Shown here piece by piece: positions 1 to 7,587 of a stretch of 33,704 bases of DNA (its first letter is position 1; every line of letters begins with the position of its first letter). Where the stretch lies: contig WRKP01000028.1 in NCBI GenBank assembly GCA_009778035.1, positions 1-33,704 of the forward strand. Direction: 5' to 3'. The DNA is from Planctomycetaceae bacterium (GTDB taxonomy: Bacteria > Planctomycetota > Planctomycetia > Pirellulales > Thermoguttaceae). Position numbers and translations under genes: made by a program. The notes beneath the pieces were generated by a model. That model was not told the DNA's origin, did no database searches, and worked only from the letters and a program-made list of their open reading frames with translations.

Positions 1-1301
1 AGGCGGTATTGGACGATGTATCCATCGGCACCCGCCACGCGGTTCCAATAAAGTTCGATGGCAGTCGCGGTGGCAACGCCAACAGTGAAGCCCGACGGTG
101 CCATAAGCCCGCCATCATAGGCTCCGATGGGCACTCTGGTTGTTTCGCTGTCGCGGAAAGTACCGTCGAGGCCGTTTGCGACATGTGTCGCTCCTTCGAT
201 GTCTCCCACACCGCCGTCCCGGAACACATGAGCAAGAGTCCCTGACGTCCCAACGACAATGATAGAATCATCGCTGGGGTGGTATCTCCCCAGCCACCCG
301 GAGTCCTCGTCGTACGGCAAAAAATCAAGGAGTTCGGCATCAACACCGTGTAAATTGTTGCCGAGAACCCGGTCTCCTTCGACGGTGCCAATGAGGTTAT
401 TGGTACCCGGGAAGGCAGTCGCCTGGTTTATTGCAACGTCATTGCCGCCAATATTTAGAGCCACAATCGTGTTATACACGTGATTGCTTCCCGTTAACGT
501 TATCCCGGCTCCCTCGGAAGCAGTATTTTCGACAATGGTACTGTTTACGATGTCTGTTCTACCACTGGAACTATACACTCCACCTCCATTGCCATAATCA
601 CCACCGTCAACGGTATTTCCCGCGATCACGCTATTCGCGATGATCAGCTGGCCGAGACTCGTAGAGTAGATACCAGCCCCGTGATTCCCCGAGGTATTTC
701 CGGCGATGATACTGTTTACGACAGTTAAATTTCCTTCGACGTGAAGAATACCCGCACCGCTATTGTTGGCACGCGTCTCTGTCTCTCCGAAGGCATACCC
801 ATCGGTAATGATTAGTCCCGCCAAGATGACATTTGTGCCGGAAGAGCCTGCCACGTTGAACACCCGCGATTGATTGTTTGCACTAATTTCGACGGAAACG
901 CCGGGCACCGTCGCGGTCCCGCCGGCCCAACCGGCAATGGTTACGGAGCGATTGACGTCCAACTGCCCCATTTGTCCGGTTACGACGTTAAGTTCTATCG
1001 GGATGAGCGAATTGACGACGATAAACTCCCTTTCTTGGTTGGCCAGGGCATTGCGGAGTTGTGTAATATCGTGGACCATTTCATACCGCGAGTCGCCGTC
1101 GGTAACATTGGAATTTGCCAATCCGTAATGATCTTGGATGGCTCCCCAAATGCCGGCATCGAGCATTTCGCGGCCTTCGAGTTCTTCGATTTTGCTGACT
1201 CTCCCCCTATTTTTTTTGCGTCGGATGTCGATTGCCGTTTTTGAATTTTTGCCGATGGAATTATTGCCAAATATGCGTCCGAAATCGAAGTTATTTATCA
1301 T
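1..1301 (-). CDS. Partial right-handed beta-helix surface protein with LEPR-type N-terminal motif
   Basis: Open from an ATG at 1301 to the left edge with no stop, about 433 residues, so the C-terminus is missing. The first 50 residues are basic and end in LEGREML (41-47), resembling the LEPR/planctomycete extracellular motif found near the N-terminus of large exported planctomycete proteins. Residues of roughly 130-300 carry beta-helix coils with repeated signatures such as NSIIAGNT, NSVIAGNTV and NSTIVENTA. The last visible stretch (VGVATATAIELYWN) looks like the start of a fibronectin type III domain. An AGGAG lies 7 bases before the ATG and a promoter lies further upstream. Such proteins are usually exported or surface-attached; substrate or partner is unknown. 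Family placement is by recognised motifs only. Confidence 0.85.
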   Translation of the reverse strand, partial: MINNFDFGRIFGNNSIGKNSKTAIDIRRKKNRGRVSKIEELEGREMLDAGIWGAIQDHYGLANSNVTDGDSRYEMVHDITQLRNALANQEREFIVVNSLIPIELNVVTGQMGQLDVNRSVTIAGWAGGTATVPGVSVEISANNQSRVFNVAGSSGTNVILAGLIITDGYAFGETETRANNSGAGILHVEGNLTVVNSIIAGNTSGNHGAGIYSTSLGQLIIANSVIAGNTVDGGDYGNGGGVYSSSGRTDIVNSTIVENTASEGAGITLTGSNHVYNTIVALNIGGNDVAINQATAFPGTNNLIGTVEGDRVLGNNLHGVDAELLDFLPYDEDSGWLGRYHPSDDSIIVVGTSGTLAHVFRDGGVGDIEGATHVANGLDGTFRDSETTRVPIGAYDGGLMAPSGFTVGVATATAIELYWNRVAGADGYIVQYR

Positions 1302-1308
1302 CACGATG

Positions 1309-1313
1309 CTCCT
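1309..1313 (-). promoter_or_regulatory. Shine-Dalgarno of the beta-helix protein gene
   Basis: AGGAG on the minus strand, 7 bases before the ATG at 1301. It supports that start, which also restores the LEPR-type motif near the N-terminus. Clear SD sequences are the minority in this window. Confidence 0.6.
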
Positions 1314-1361
1314 GGTGGGGGATTTATTTGAAAAGCGGAAAAAAAGACTCCCGTGTACCAC

Positions 1362-1390
1362 AGTATACCATACAAACAGCCGAAAAACAA
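1362..1390 (-). promoter_or_regulatory. Putative promoter of the beta-helix protein gene
   Basis: TTGTTT, 17-base spacer, TATACT on the minus strand, with an extended -10 (TGG directly before TATACT). The predicted transcript would carry a leader of about 50 bases with the AGGAG site. Pattern match only. Confidence 0.5.
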
Positions 1391-1482
1391 GCGGTAAACC
1401 TCGCAGCTGGCAAATTTATTCTAGTCCGAGTGGATTTTTAGGGCATATCTCAAATGAATGGGTTTGGACGAAAAAACCACCC

Positions 1483-1512
1483 ATTCCGGCGCACTCCGAA
1501 ATGACGATTTTG
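1483..1512. repeat. Degenerate half copy of the ATTCCGGC hairpin repeat (family R)
   Basis: Resembles the right half of the family seen complete at 7478, 26691, 27527 and 32233, with several substitutions in the stem. It lies between the divergent beta-helix and glyA genes, just upstream of the glyA promoter. Confidence 0.5.
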
Positions 1513-1532
1513 TGATTATCTCTGTCAACCCC

Positions 1533-1561
1533 TTGACGCAGATTAGGGAAATCGCTTTAAT
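1533..1561 (+). promoter_or_regulatory. Putative glyA promoter with very short leader
   Basis: TTGACG, 17-base spacer, TTTAAT. With a usual start seven bases after the -10, transcription would begin near 1568, only about 3 bases before the glyA ATG. One of several promoters here that imply near-leaderless mRNA. Confidence 0.5.
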
Positions 1562-1570
1562 TACGGCACT

Positions 1571-2851
1571 ATGGAACGCTATGCCCATCTGAAACGGACT
1601 GATGCCGAAATCTACGAACTCATCCAGCAGCAGTCGCGGTACGAAACCAGTACGCTCAAAATGATTGCGTCCGAAAGTTACGCATCGCTCAGCGTGCTCG
1701 AAGCCTGCGGCTCCACGCTGACCAACAAATATGCCGAAGGCTATCCCAATGCACGATACTACGAAGGCAACGAATACGTCGATCAAATCGAATCCCTGGC
1801 CATCGAACGCGGTAAAAAACTCTTCGGTGCAGAACACGTCAATGTCCAACCCTACAGCGGCTCGCCAGCCAACCAAGCCGTCTATCTCGCACTCCTAAAC
1901 ATCGGCGATAAGTTGATGGGAATGCCCGTTACCGACGGAGGGCACCTCACGCACGGTTGGAAAGTCAATTTTTCCGGTATCAATTACACCCAAATCCCCT
2001 ACGGCCCCTGTCCCGATACCGGCAAGTTCGATATGGATAAAATCCGCGAAACCGCCCTGAAGGAACGGCCAAAAATGATTTGGGCCGGTGCGACGGCCTA
2101 CCCCCATAAAATCGAATACAAGGACTTTCGGGCGATTGCCGACGAAATCGGTGCCTATCTCGTTGCCGACATTGCACATATCAACGCATTGATCATCGCA
2201 GGCATTCATCCTGATCCCGTGCCGTATTGCGATATTGTTACGAGCACGAGCCATAAGATGCTTCGCGGCCCTCGGGCTGGCTTTCTGCTCTCGAAAATCG
2301 AAGACCGTCTGCAAGCGAACAGCAAATTGAACCTTGCTCAACGCATTGACCGTGCGGTATTTCCGGGCTTGCAAGGCGGGCCGCATTTGTCAATCATTGC
2401 GGCAATGGCAACGGCATTTAAGGAGGCGCAGACGCCGGAATTCAAGGATTATGCGGTTCAAATTGTCAAAAATGCCAAGATGTTGGCCGAATCGCTTTTG
2501 GCAAAGGGATATACGCTCTCTGGCGGCGGGACGGACACGCATTTATTGTTGCTTGATTTTCGCGAGGCGGCGTTTACGGGCAAGGAAGCGGCGAAGGCAT
2601 TGGCACAATCAGGCATTATTGCGAATTTTAATATGGTTCCGGGCGATCGGCGTAGTCCTTTTGTAACGAGCGGCGTTCGACTTGGCACGCCGGCATTGAC
2701 TGCGATGGGCATGAGGGAGCCTGATATGCAAAGGGTTGCGGATTGGATAGACCGTGTTTGCAGGAATATGGAGCGGATCGAGGAACATGCACCGCTCATT
2801 CGCCGGGAGATTGCCGCATTTTGTTCGCAATTCACCGGGTGTGGTGGCTAA
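1571..2851 (+). CDS. glyA: Serine hydroxymethyltransferase
   Basis: A 426-residue cytoplasmic PLP enzyme that interconverts serine plus tetrahydrofolate with glycine plus methylene-tetrahydrofolate, the main source of one-carbon units. Family landmarks are present: the N-terminal IASESY segment, the QPYSGSPAN cofactor region (93-101), Asp200 and His203 in the PLP-binding segment, and TSTSHKMLRGPRAG around the Schiff-base lysine Lys229. Length is normal for bacterial GlyA. The segment after His203 reads INAL where IAGL is usual, a mild variation. No SD precedes the ATG and the promoter lies almost on the start. The stop overlaps by four bases the 3' end of convergent lgt. Identification is secure. 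Confidence 0.97.
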   Translation: MERYAHLKRTDAEIYELIQQQSRYETSTLKMIASESYASLSVLEACGSTLTNKYAEGYPNARYYEGNEYVDQIESLAIERGKKLFGAEHVNVQPYSGSPANQAVYLALLNIGDKLMGMPVTDGGHLTHGWKVNFSGINYTQIPYGPCPDTGKFDMDKIRETALKERPKMIWAGATAYPHKIEYKDFRAIADEIGAYLVADIAHINALIIAGIHPDPVPYCDIVTSTSHKMLRGPRAGFLLSKIEDRLQANSKLNLAQRIDRAVFPGLQGGPHLSIIAAMATAFKEAQTPEFKDYAVQIVKNAKMLAESLLAKGYTLSGGGTDTHLLLLDFREAAFTGKEAAKALAQSGIIANFNMVPGDRRSPFVTSGVRLGTPALTAMGMREPDMQRVADWIDRVCRNMERIEEHAPLIRREIAAFCSQFTGCGG

Positions 2852-3915
2852 CGTCCCCCATTCCTTGGATTTACAGTGTCGTCCCCCGTGCTCTTGCGAT
2901 TGCACAAATACACGAACAACGCGATGCCCGCCAGGCCGAAGGCGATGCTGACGTTCTGCGAAATCGTCATGCCCGTTCCAAAAAACGGTGCCTCGTCCGT
3001 GCGCACTATTTCTATGAAAAAACGACCCAACGAATACAACATCATGAACGTCGCTAACACGAGTCCCTCACGCTGCCGGTAAAACTCCGTCCGACCTAAA
3101 AAAAGCAACACGCCACACAATAAAAACGCGAGAAATGAACTGTAAATCTGCGTCGGATGAACCGGCAACACCACCAACGGTTCCAATACCAGTCCATGCA
3201 CTACCTGATAATGGTGTGCCGGACTGTCCAGCGGAAATGTAATCGCCCAAGATGTATTCGACACGCTGCCGAAACAGCAACCATTGAGCAAACATCCAAT
3301 CCGGCCAATCGCGATGCCCAGTGCAACAGCCGGCGCCATAATGTCAAATGTCCGCAATATCGGCATGCCGTTGAGCCGCATAAAAATCAGGGCCGTCAAA
3401 ATACCGCCGATGATGGAACCAAATACGACCAAACCGCCCTGCGTGAAATTGAGCACATTGAGCAACGATTCCACCGGCAGGAATCGTCCGGCTTCATCGA
3501 CCCGGCGAATGTCTTCCCAGTATTCCGTTACGAAAAAGATTCTCGCTCCGATGATCCCGAATACCACCGTCCAAATGCACAGGGAATAAACCTTTTCGAC
3601 GGAAATCCCCTGCTTTATCGCAAGATGCCGAACGAGGAAAAAGGCAAACAGGACGGCAACGAGCAGGCAAAATCCATATCCTCGAATGGGAATGCCGTCT
3701 TCCTCCGCAATGTATGGAAGGATGAAAACCAAGAGCACGCTGCCGATTGCAAGCATGGCAACCGAATGGCCGACGTCGGTGATTTTCCGGTGTTTGAAGT
3801 ATTGCCAGGCGTGCGAAAGCAGGACGATTGCGAGCAGCACGGCGAGTCCAAGCCCCCAGCCGAAGACGGGCAGGCCGAATAATGTGTCGGGAATGTGAAA
3901 TAGTGTTTGACGCAT
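2848..3915 (-). CDS. lgt: Prolipoprotein diacylglyceryl transferase
   Basis: A 355-residue polytopic inner-membrane enzyme that transfers a diacylglyceryl group from phosphatidylglycerol to the lipobox cysteine of prolipoproteins, the first step of lipoprotein maturation. Several hydrophobic helices are visible, with PIRGYG (76-81) and the signature GRIGCLLNGCCFG (204-216), including the conserved Arg205 and Asn211. The protein is longer than E. coli Lgt, partly from a polar segment around 130-150. It would serve lipoprotein candidates in this window such as those at 20286, 30579 and 31778. It lies downstream of the histidine kinase gene on the same strand, separated by about 80 bases holding a repeat, so co-transcription is uncertain. 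Confidence 0.95.
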   Translation of the reverse strand: MRQTLFHIPDTLFGLPVFGWGLGLAVLLAIVLLSHAWQYFKHRKITDVGHSVAMLAIGSVLLVFILPYIAEEDGIPIRGYGFCLLVAVLFAFFLVRHLAIKQGISVEKVYSLCIWTVVFGIIGARIFFVTEYWEDIRRVDEAGRFLPVESLLNVLNFTQGGLVVFGSIIGGILTALIFMRLNGMPILRTFDIMAPAVALGIAIGRIGCLLNGCCFGSVSNTSWAITFPLDSPAHHYQVVHGLVLEPLVVLPVHPTQIYSSFLAFLLCGVLLFLGRTEFYRQREGLVLATFMMLYSLGRFFIEIVRTDEAPFFGTGMTISQNVSIAFGLAGIALFVYLCNRKSTGDDTVNPRNGGR

Positions 3916-3930
3916 AGGAAAGGAGGCAGG

Positions 3931-4018
3931 AGTTAGGAGCCAGGAGGCAGAAAAACTTGTTGCGTAACTTGTCCTTCCGGCACACGCCGGAATGACGATT
4001 ATTTCCTGGCTCCTAACT
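3931..4018. repeat. 15-bp inverted repeat around a half copy of hairpin family R
   Basis: 3931-3945 (AGTTAGGAGCCAGGA) is exactly complementary to 4004-4018. The right arm is the last coding segment of the histidine kinase gene, so its 3' end has been copied in inverted form about 60 bases downstream of that gene. Between the arms, 3975-3997 is a half copy of family R (TTCCGGC...GCCGGAATGACG). The structure could fold as a nested hairpin after the kinase stop and before lgt. Confidence 0.7.
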
Positions 4019-4790
4019 CTTCAATCAATTTCGTTCGGATAACAGTCGGCAATTTTACCGTAAACGCGGTGCCTTTTCCTTCGGTGCTTTCGACGCGGAT
4101 GAGGCCTTGGTGCTGTTCGATGATGTTTTTGCAGTTGGCCAGTCCGAGTCCCGTTCCGCCCTTGCCGGTTTCGTCGGGAGCGGACTTCGTCGTGTAAAAC
4201 GGCTCAAAAATCCGCGGCAGTTTGTCCTGCGGAATGCCGATGCCGAAATCACGGACGACGAAATCAATCATTTCGTTTTCTTCATCATAATGTATTTTGA
4301 GCGACAAAGTACCGCCGTCGGGCATTGCCTGTCGGGCATTGATCAGCAGGTTGAGGATGACTTGTTGGATTTGATTTCCGTCGGCCATAATTTCGGGCAA
4401 CTGTTCGGGAAACGCTTTTTCCAGTGTGATACGGTACTTGGACAGTTCTTTTTCTAGCAGGAGGAGCGAGTCCGATACGAGGCCGATAAAGTCGGTGGGT
4501 TCAAATTCCTTTTTTCGATTTTTTGCGGCGGCCAAAATGGTATTTGTGATTTTAGCGGCTCGGTTGGCGGCGGCCAGAATTTTGTCGAATGCTTTTGTTC
4601 GATTGGCCTCATCTTTATTCCGCAGGCCTAATTTGGCATAGTTGATGATGGTCGTCAGGACGTTATTGAATTCGTGCGTAGCGGTACTGGTCAGTTCGCC
4701 GAGGGCGGCCAATTTTTGCATTTGCATCAAGCGTTCTTCCAAGGCGTCGATTTGGGAGAGCAGTTTTTGGATGTCCGGCGGCGTGTGCAT
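3999..4790 (-). CDS. Soluble sensor histidine kinase
   Basis: A 263-residue histidine kinase core without membrane segments or a recognisable sensor domain. A short coiled coil (about 7-28) leads into the HisKA dimerisation helix with the phosphoacceptor His39 in THEFNN, followed by the ATPase domain: N box NLLINARQAM, G1 DFGIGIP, F box EPFYTTK and G2 GGTGLGLA. It should autophosphorylate and pass phosphate to a response regulator, but none is encoded nearby. The input may come from a partner protein. An extended -10 (TGGTACAAT) lies 13 bases before the ATG, giving a leader of only about 7 bases. The distal end is duplicated as an inverted repeat downstream. Family is sure; pathway unknown. 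Confidence 0.92.
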   Translation of the reverse strand: MHTPPDIQKLLSQIDALEERLMQMQKLAALGELTSTATHEFNNVLTTIINYAKLGLRNKDEANRTKAFDKILAAANRAAKITNTILAAAKNRKKEFEPTDFIGLVSDSLLLLEKELSKYRITLEKAFPEQLPEIMADGNQIQQVILNLLINARQAMPDGGTLSLKIHYDEENEMIDFVVRDFGIGIPQDKLPRIFEPFYTTKSAPDETGKGGTGLGLANCKNIIEQHQGLIRVESTEGKGTAFTVKLPTVIRTKLIEELGARK

Positions 4791-4803
4791 GGGATTTCAC
4801 TCC

Positions 4804-4812
4804 ATTGTACCA
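4804..4812 (-). promoter_or_regulatory. Extended -10 of the histidine kinase gene
   Basis: TGGTACAAT on the minus strand, identical to the nonamer before the hdrA-like gene at 9607. No convincing -35 was found, as is common for extended -10 promoters. Predicted start near 4797, seven bases before the ATG. Confidence 0.45.
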
Positions 4813-4847
4813 AAAAAATCACATGACGGTTTTTGTGAGCACCCGTT

Positions 4848-5678
4848 TCAATACCCGCAGTAATCCACGGCTCGGGCGATTTCGGTATTCAAATCCTTAC
4901 GCTGCACAATCCGGTCGACGTAGCCGTGTTCCAGCAAAAATTCGCTCGACTGGAACCCCTTCGGCAACTCCATACGGAGCGTTGCTTTGATCGTTCGCGG
5001 GCCCGCAAAACCAATGAGAGCCTTCGGTTCCGCAAAAATCAAGTCGCCGAGCATCGCAAAACTCGCCGCGACACCGCCCATCGTCGGATTCGTCATAATC
5101 GAGATGAAGAGGCCGCCGGATTGGTGGAATCTCGCCAATGCCGCCGAAACCTTCGCCATCTGCATCAGCGAGAGAATGCCTTCGTGCATTCGCGCTCCGC
5201 CGCCGCTGCCCGAAATGAGAATGAGCGGCAACTTTTCATCCTGCGCACGTTCGGTAATTCTCGCCAATTTTTCGCCAACGACGCTGCCCATACTGCCCAT
5301 TATAAAATGCGAATCCGTCAGTCCGAAAGCGATGCGCCGGGCCCGAACGCTTCCGATGCCGGTTACGGCGGCTTCGTTGAGGCCGGTCGCCGTCTGGTCG
5401 GCTTTGATACGTTCGGGATAGGATCGCCGGTCGCGGAACTGGAGCGGGTCGGCCGTTTTAAGGTGTTCGTCGGTTTCAATAAAAGTTCCGGCATCGAAGA
5501 TTTGTTCGATGCGTTGTCGGGCGGGCACGTACCAATGATTGCTGCATTCGGGACAGACGTTGAGGAGTTTTTCGGCTTCTTTGCGGAATATGGTTGCTTG
5601 GCAGCCGGGACAACGCACCCAGAGACCTGCCGGCACGCCTCGCTTTGGATTTTGTATTTCGCTCCCCGTTTCCGCCAT
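4848..5678 (-). CDS. accD: Acetyl-CoA carboxylase carboxyltransferase subunit beta
   Basis: A 276-residue subunit of the cytoplasmic acetyl-CoA carboxylase complex; with AccA it moves the carboxyl group from biotin on AccB to acetyl-CoA, forming malonyl-CoA for fatty acid synthesis. The N-terminal zinc ribbon has C23/C26 and C42/C45. The crotonase-fold carboxyltransferase shows [41 protein letters not shown] and [12 protein letters not shown] in the usual order. Length is normal. accA and accBC are not nearby. It is divergent from the SDR gene, with promoters for both in the 172-base gap. Confidence 0.97.
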   Translation of the reverse strand: MAETGSEIQNPKRGVPAGLWVRCPGCQATIFRKEAEKLLNVCPECSNHWYVPARQRIEQIFDAGTFIETDEHLKTADPLQFRDRRSYPERIKADQTATGLNEAAVTGIGSVRARRIAFGLTDSHFIMGSMGSVVGEKLARITERAQDEKLPLILISGSGGGARMHEGILSLMQMAKVSAALARFHQSGGLFISIMTNPTMGGVAASFAMLGDLIFAEPKALIGFAGPRTIKATLRMELPKGFQSSEFLLEHGYVDRIVQRKDLNTEIARAVDYCGY

Positions 5679-5712
5679 TCTCGTTGGTGTGTCAGTTTGA
5701 AAAGGTAATGCG

Positions 5713-5740
5713 ATTCTAGCAAATCGGTTGTAGAAAACAA
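5713..5740 (-). promoter_or_regulatory. Putative accD promoter
   Basis: TTGTTT, 16-base spacer, TAGAAT on the minus strand. Predicted start near 5706, giving a leader of about 28 bases before the accD ATG. Confidence 0.45.
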
Positions 5741-5807
5741 GAATGGGAAGCGTCCGAGTGCGGTCAAATTGAGCGACGCGAACGGGGACGCAATGAACGT
5801 TCGTTTA

Positions 5808-5816
5808 TGGTACACT
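5808..5816 (+). promoter_or_regulatory. Extended -10 upstream of the SDR gene
   Basis: TGGTACACT, close to the TGGTACAAT elements before the kinase and hdrA-like genes. Predicted start near 5823, leader about 28 bases. No clear -35. Confidence 0.35.
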
Positions 5817-5850
5817 CTACGGGGCAACTCCGTTTTAATGCTACCACGTT

Positions 5851-6642
5851 ATGAATCAATCATCGGAATACCTAAAAAGTCTTTTCGGAATGGACGGCGA
5901 AGTTGCCGTTATCGTCGGCGGATCCGGCGAACTGGGCGGGGCTTTGGCCGCCGGACTAGGGCAAGCCGGAGCACATACCATCATCGCAGACGTTGCCGAA
6001 GAACCCTGCAAACAACGCATCGAAAAACTCCAAAGCATCGGCATCAAAACTTCCTACTGCGTAACGGACATTACCGACCGAAAGTCCCTCCAAAATTTGC
6101 TTGCCGAATCGCTAAAAATTACCGGAAAAGTCGATATGCTCGTGAACTGCGCCGGGATCAACGTCGGCACGCCCTTTCTCGAAGTCGATCCCAATCTTTG
6201 GGATAAAATCTTTGCCGTCAACCTCAAAGGGACGATGGAAGCCTGCCAGGTATTCATCGAATCGATGCTGAAAAATCCTGAAGGCGGTGCGATTCTCAAC
6301 ATCGGCAGCGTAACCTCGGAACTTCCGCTTTCCCGCGTTTTTGCTTATGCGGCCTCGAAGGCCGGAGTGGTGAATTTGACGCAGAACATTGCTCAAGAAT
6401 TTGGCACGCAGAAAATCCGTGCGAATGCGATCTGTCCGGGCTTTTTCCCGGCGGAGCAGAATCGCAAGTTGCTGGATGACAAAAGGGTCGAAAACATTAT
6501 GAATGGTACGCCGATGCGGCGTTATGGGTCGCCGGATGAACTGATCGGAGCGGCATTGTTGTTGCTTTCCAAGAAGGCGGGTAGTTACATGACCGGCTCG
6601 ACCGTGTACGTCGACGGCGGGTTTACGTGTTCGTGGTTCTAG
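5851..6642 (+). CDS. SDR family NAD(P)-dependent oxidoreductase
   Basis: A 263-residue classical short-chain dehydrogenase. The Rossmann glycine motif GGSGELGG (23-30) binds the dinucleotide, with Asp47 at the end of strand 2 favouring NAD(H). NCAGIN (99-104), Asn124, Ser153 and Tyr166-x3-Lys170 form the catalytic set. The C-terminal DGG motif is present. The overall form is like sugar-acid dehydrogenases such as gluconate 5-dehydrogenase, 2-deoxy-gluconate 3-dehydrogenase or mannonate oxidoreductase, but the substrate cannot be fixed from sequence and no sugar genes are adjacent. Its last codons and stop form the first unit of a three-copy 16-base tandem repeat. Confidence 0.9.
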   Translation: MNQSSEYLKSLFGMDGEVAVIVGGSGELGGALAAGLGQAGAHTIIADVAEEPCKQRIEKLQSIGIKTSYCVTDITDRKSLQNLLAESLKITGKVDMLVNCAGINVGTPFLEVDPNLWDKIFAVNLKGTMEACQVFIESMLKNPEGGAILNIGSVTSELPLSRVFAYAASKAGVVNLTQNIAQEFGTQKIRANAICPGFFPAEQNRKLLDDKRVENIMNGTPMRRYGSPDELIGAALLLLSKKAGSYMTGSTVYVDGGFTCSWF

Positions 6643-6680
6643 GCTTTTGTAGTTCTGGGCTTTCGTAGTTCTGGGCTTTC
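6633..6680 (+). repeat. Three tandem 16-bp units starting at the SDR stop codon
   Basis: Units at 6633-6648, 6649-6664 and 6665-6680. The last two are identical (GTAGTTCTGGGCTTTC); the first, which encodes the SDR C-terminus and its TAG, differs at three positions. The copies appear to derive from the gene's 3' end. Confidence 0.8.
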
Positions 6681-6688
6681 GGAAAGCC
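6674..6688. terminator. Hairpin between convergent genes
   Basis: GGCTTT-CGG-AAAGCC. It sits between the SDR stop and the stop of the convergent gene at 6688, touching the latter. It could end transcription from either side, though no U-run follows. Confidence 0.45.
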
Positions 6689-7287
6689 TAGCCGTGCGAC
6701 TGCCAAGCCGGTTTGTTCAAAATTTCGGCCAAAATGACTGCCTGAACGATACCTTCCGGCCTTGTCAAACAATCGTTGAGATTGATCGCAATGGCCGGTT
6801 TTGAATGGCCGGTAAACTGAACTCCCTGTTCGTAGATTCCCGTCATACTGTACAAATCCGGCCGCACCGTGGGATCTATCGTCGGAGAAACAATTCGCGA
6901 CGGGTCCAACGTTCCCGGATCGGCCTCAAAACGGTGTCCTTCCCCTTGCGGAGCCAATTTCTTGCTCAAGGCCTGCCGACGGGGCGGCGATGAGTCGCGG
7001 GAACCTGATTCATACGGCAGGGGATCCTTGCCGAACGGCTTCGACAGCGGCGACTGGCCGAGTGTATGCCTAATCGGCTTTGGCGGCTTGGCGGCTTTCG
7101 AACGAGTGATATTGATGATTTCATCGTCGGCAACGGGTTTTTGGCCTGGCGGGCGTTTGTTCTGTTGTGCCTGCTGTTGCTTCAGTTGCTGTTGTCTCAC
7201 GACTTCACTGGCTTCCCTAATGCTTTTGATGATATGCGAAATGATAAAAATAATCGCAAAAACAAATGCTAGAATGCTACCTTCCAT
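6688..7287 (-). CDS. Small single-pass membrane protein of unknown function
   Basis: Start chosen at the ATG at 7287, where the protein opens with a hydrophobic helix (about residues 4-19, AFVFAIIFIISHII); an upstream in-frame ATG at 7344 would add 19 polar, unlikely residues. About 199 residues. After the helix comes a glutamine-rich coil (about 30-45), a long low-complexity linker rich in Pro, Lys and Ser, and a compact C-terminal segment (RPEGIVQAVILAEILNKP) that looks folded and may be the conserved part. No family is recognised. It is convergent with the SDR gene and no SD is visible. Confidence 0.7.
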   Translation of the reverse strand: MEGSILAFVFAIIFIISHIIKSIREASEVVRQQQLKQQQAQQNKRPPGQKPVADDEIINITRSKAAKPPKPIRHTLGQSPLSKPFGKDPLPYESGSRDSSPPRRQALSKKLAPQGEGHRFEADPGTLDPSRIVSPTIDPTVRPDLYSMTGIYEQGVQFTGHSKPAIAINLNDCLTRPEGIVQAVILAEILNKPAWQSHG

Positions 7288-7477
7288 TGTATTTTTATTG
7301 GTTGGGGTTCGTGTGGGTATCCAAGTTTGCGTGCAATCCGGCACATCCTTGTTTTTTGCGAGTTGTCGCCATTAGCAGGATGTTAATCCGCTCGCAATAG
7401 GAGTGCCGAAGTGTCTAATTTACCATTTTTCGTTGCCATTGGCTAGAGCATATGCGGAATGTGCCTGGACGCCGCTC

Positions 7478-7556
7478 CGTCATCCCGGCGCAAGCCGGGA
7501 ACCAGCAGGATAGGTCGCACGGGCTCGTCTGGATTCCGGCTTGCGCCGGAATGACG
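7478..7556. repeat. Complete copy of hairpin repeat family R
   Basis: 79 bases made of two hairpins, CGTCATCCCGGC..GCCGGGA and TGGATTCCGGC..GCCGGAATGACG, with outer ends CGTCAT and ATGACG that are themselves complementary. The preceding bases (GGACGCCGCTC) are also shared with the copy at 26691, so homology extends beyond the hairpins. Located between the hdrA-like gene's stop and the membrane protein at 6688. Confidence 0.9.
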
Positions 7557-7587
7557 AAAACGAGCCAATCCAATTTGAGAAATGTTC

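Noticed and set aside
870-1244. Plus-strand frame inside the beta-helix gene
   Set aside because: The minus strand carries clear beta-helix repeats and the LEPR-type motif over the same bases.
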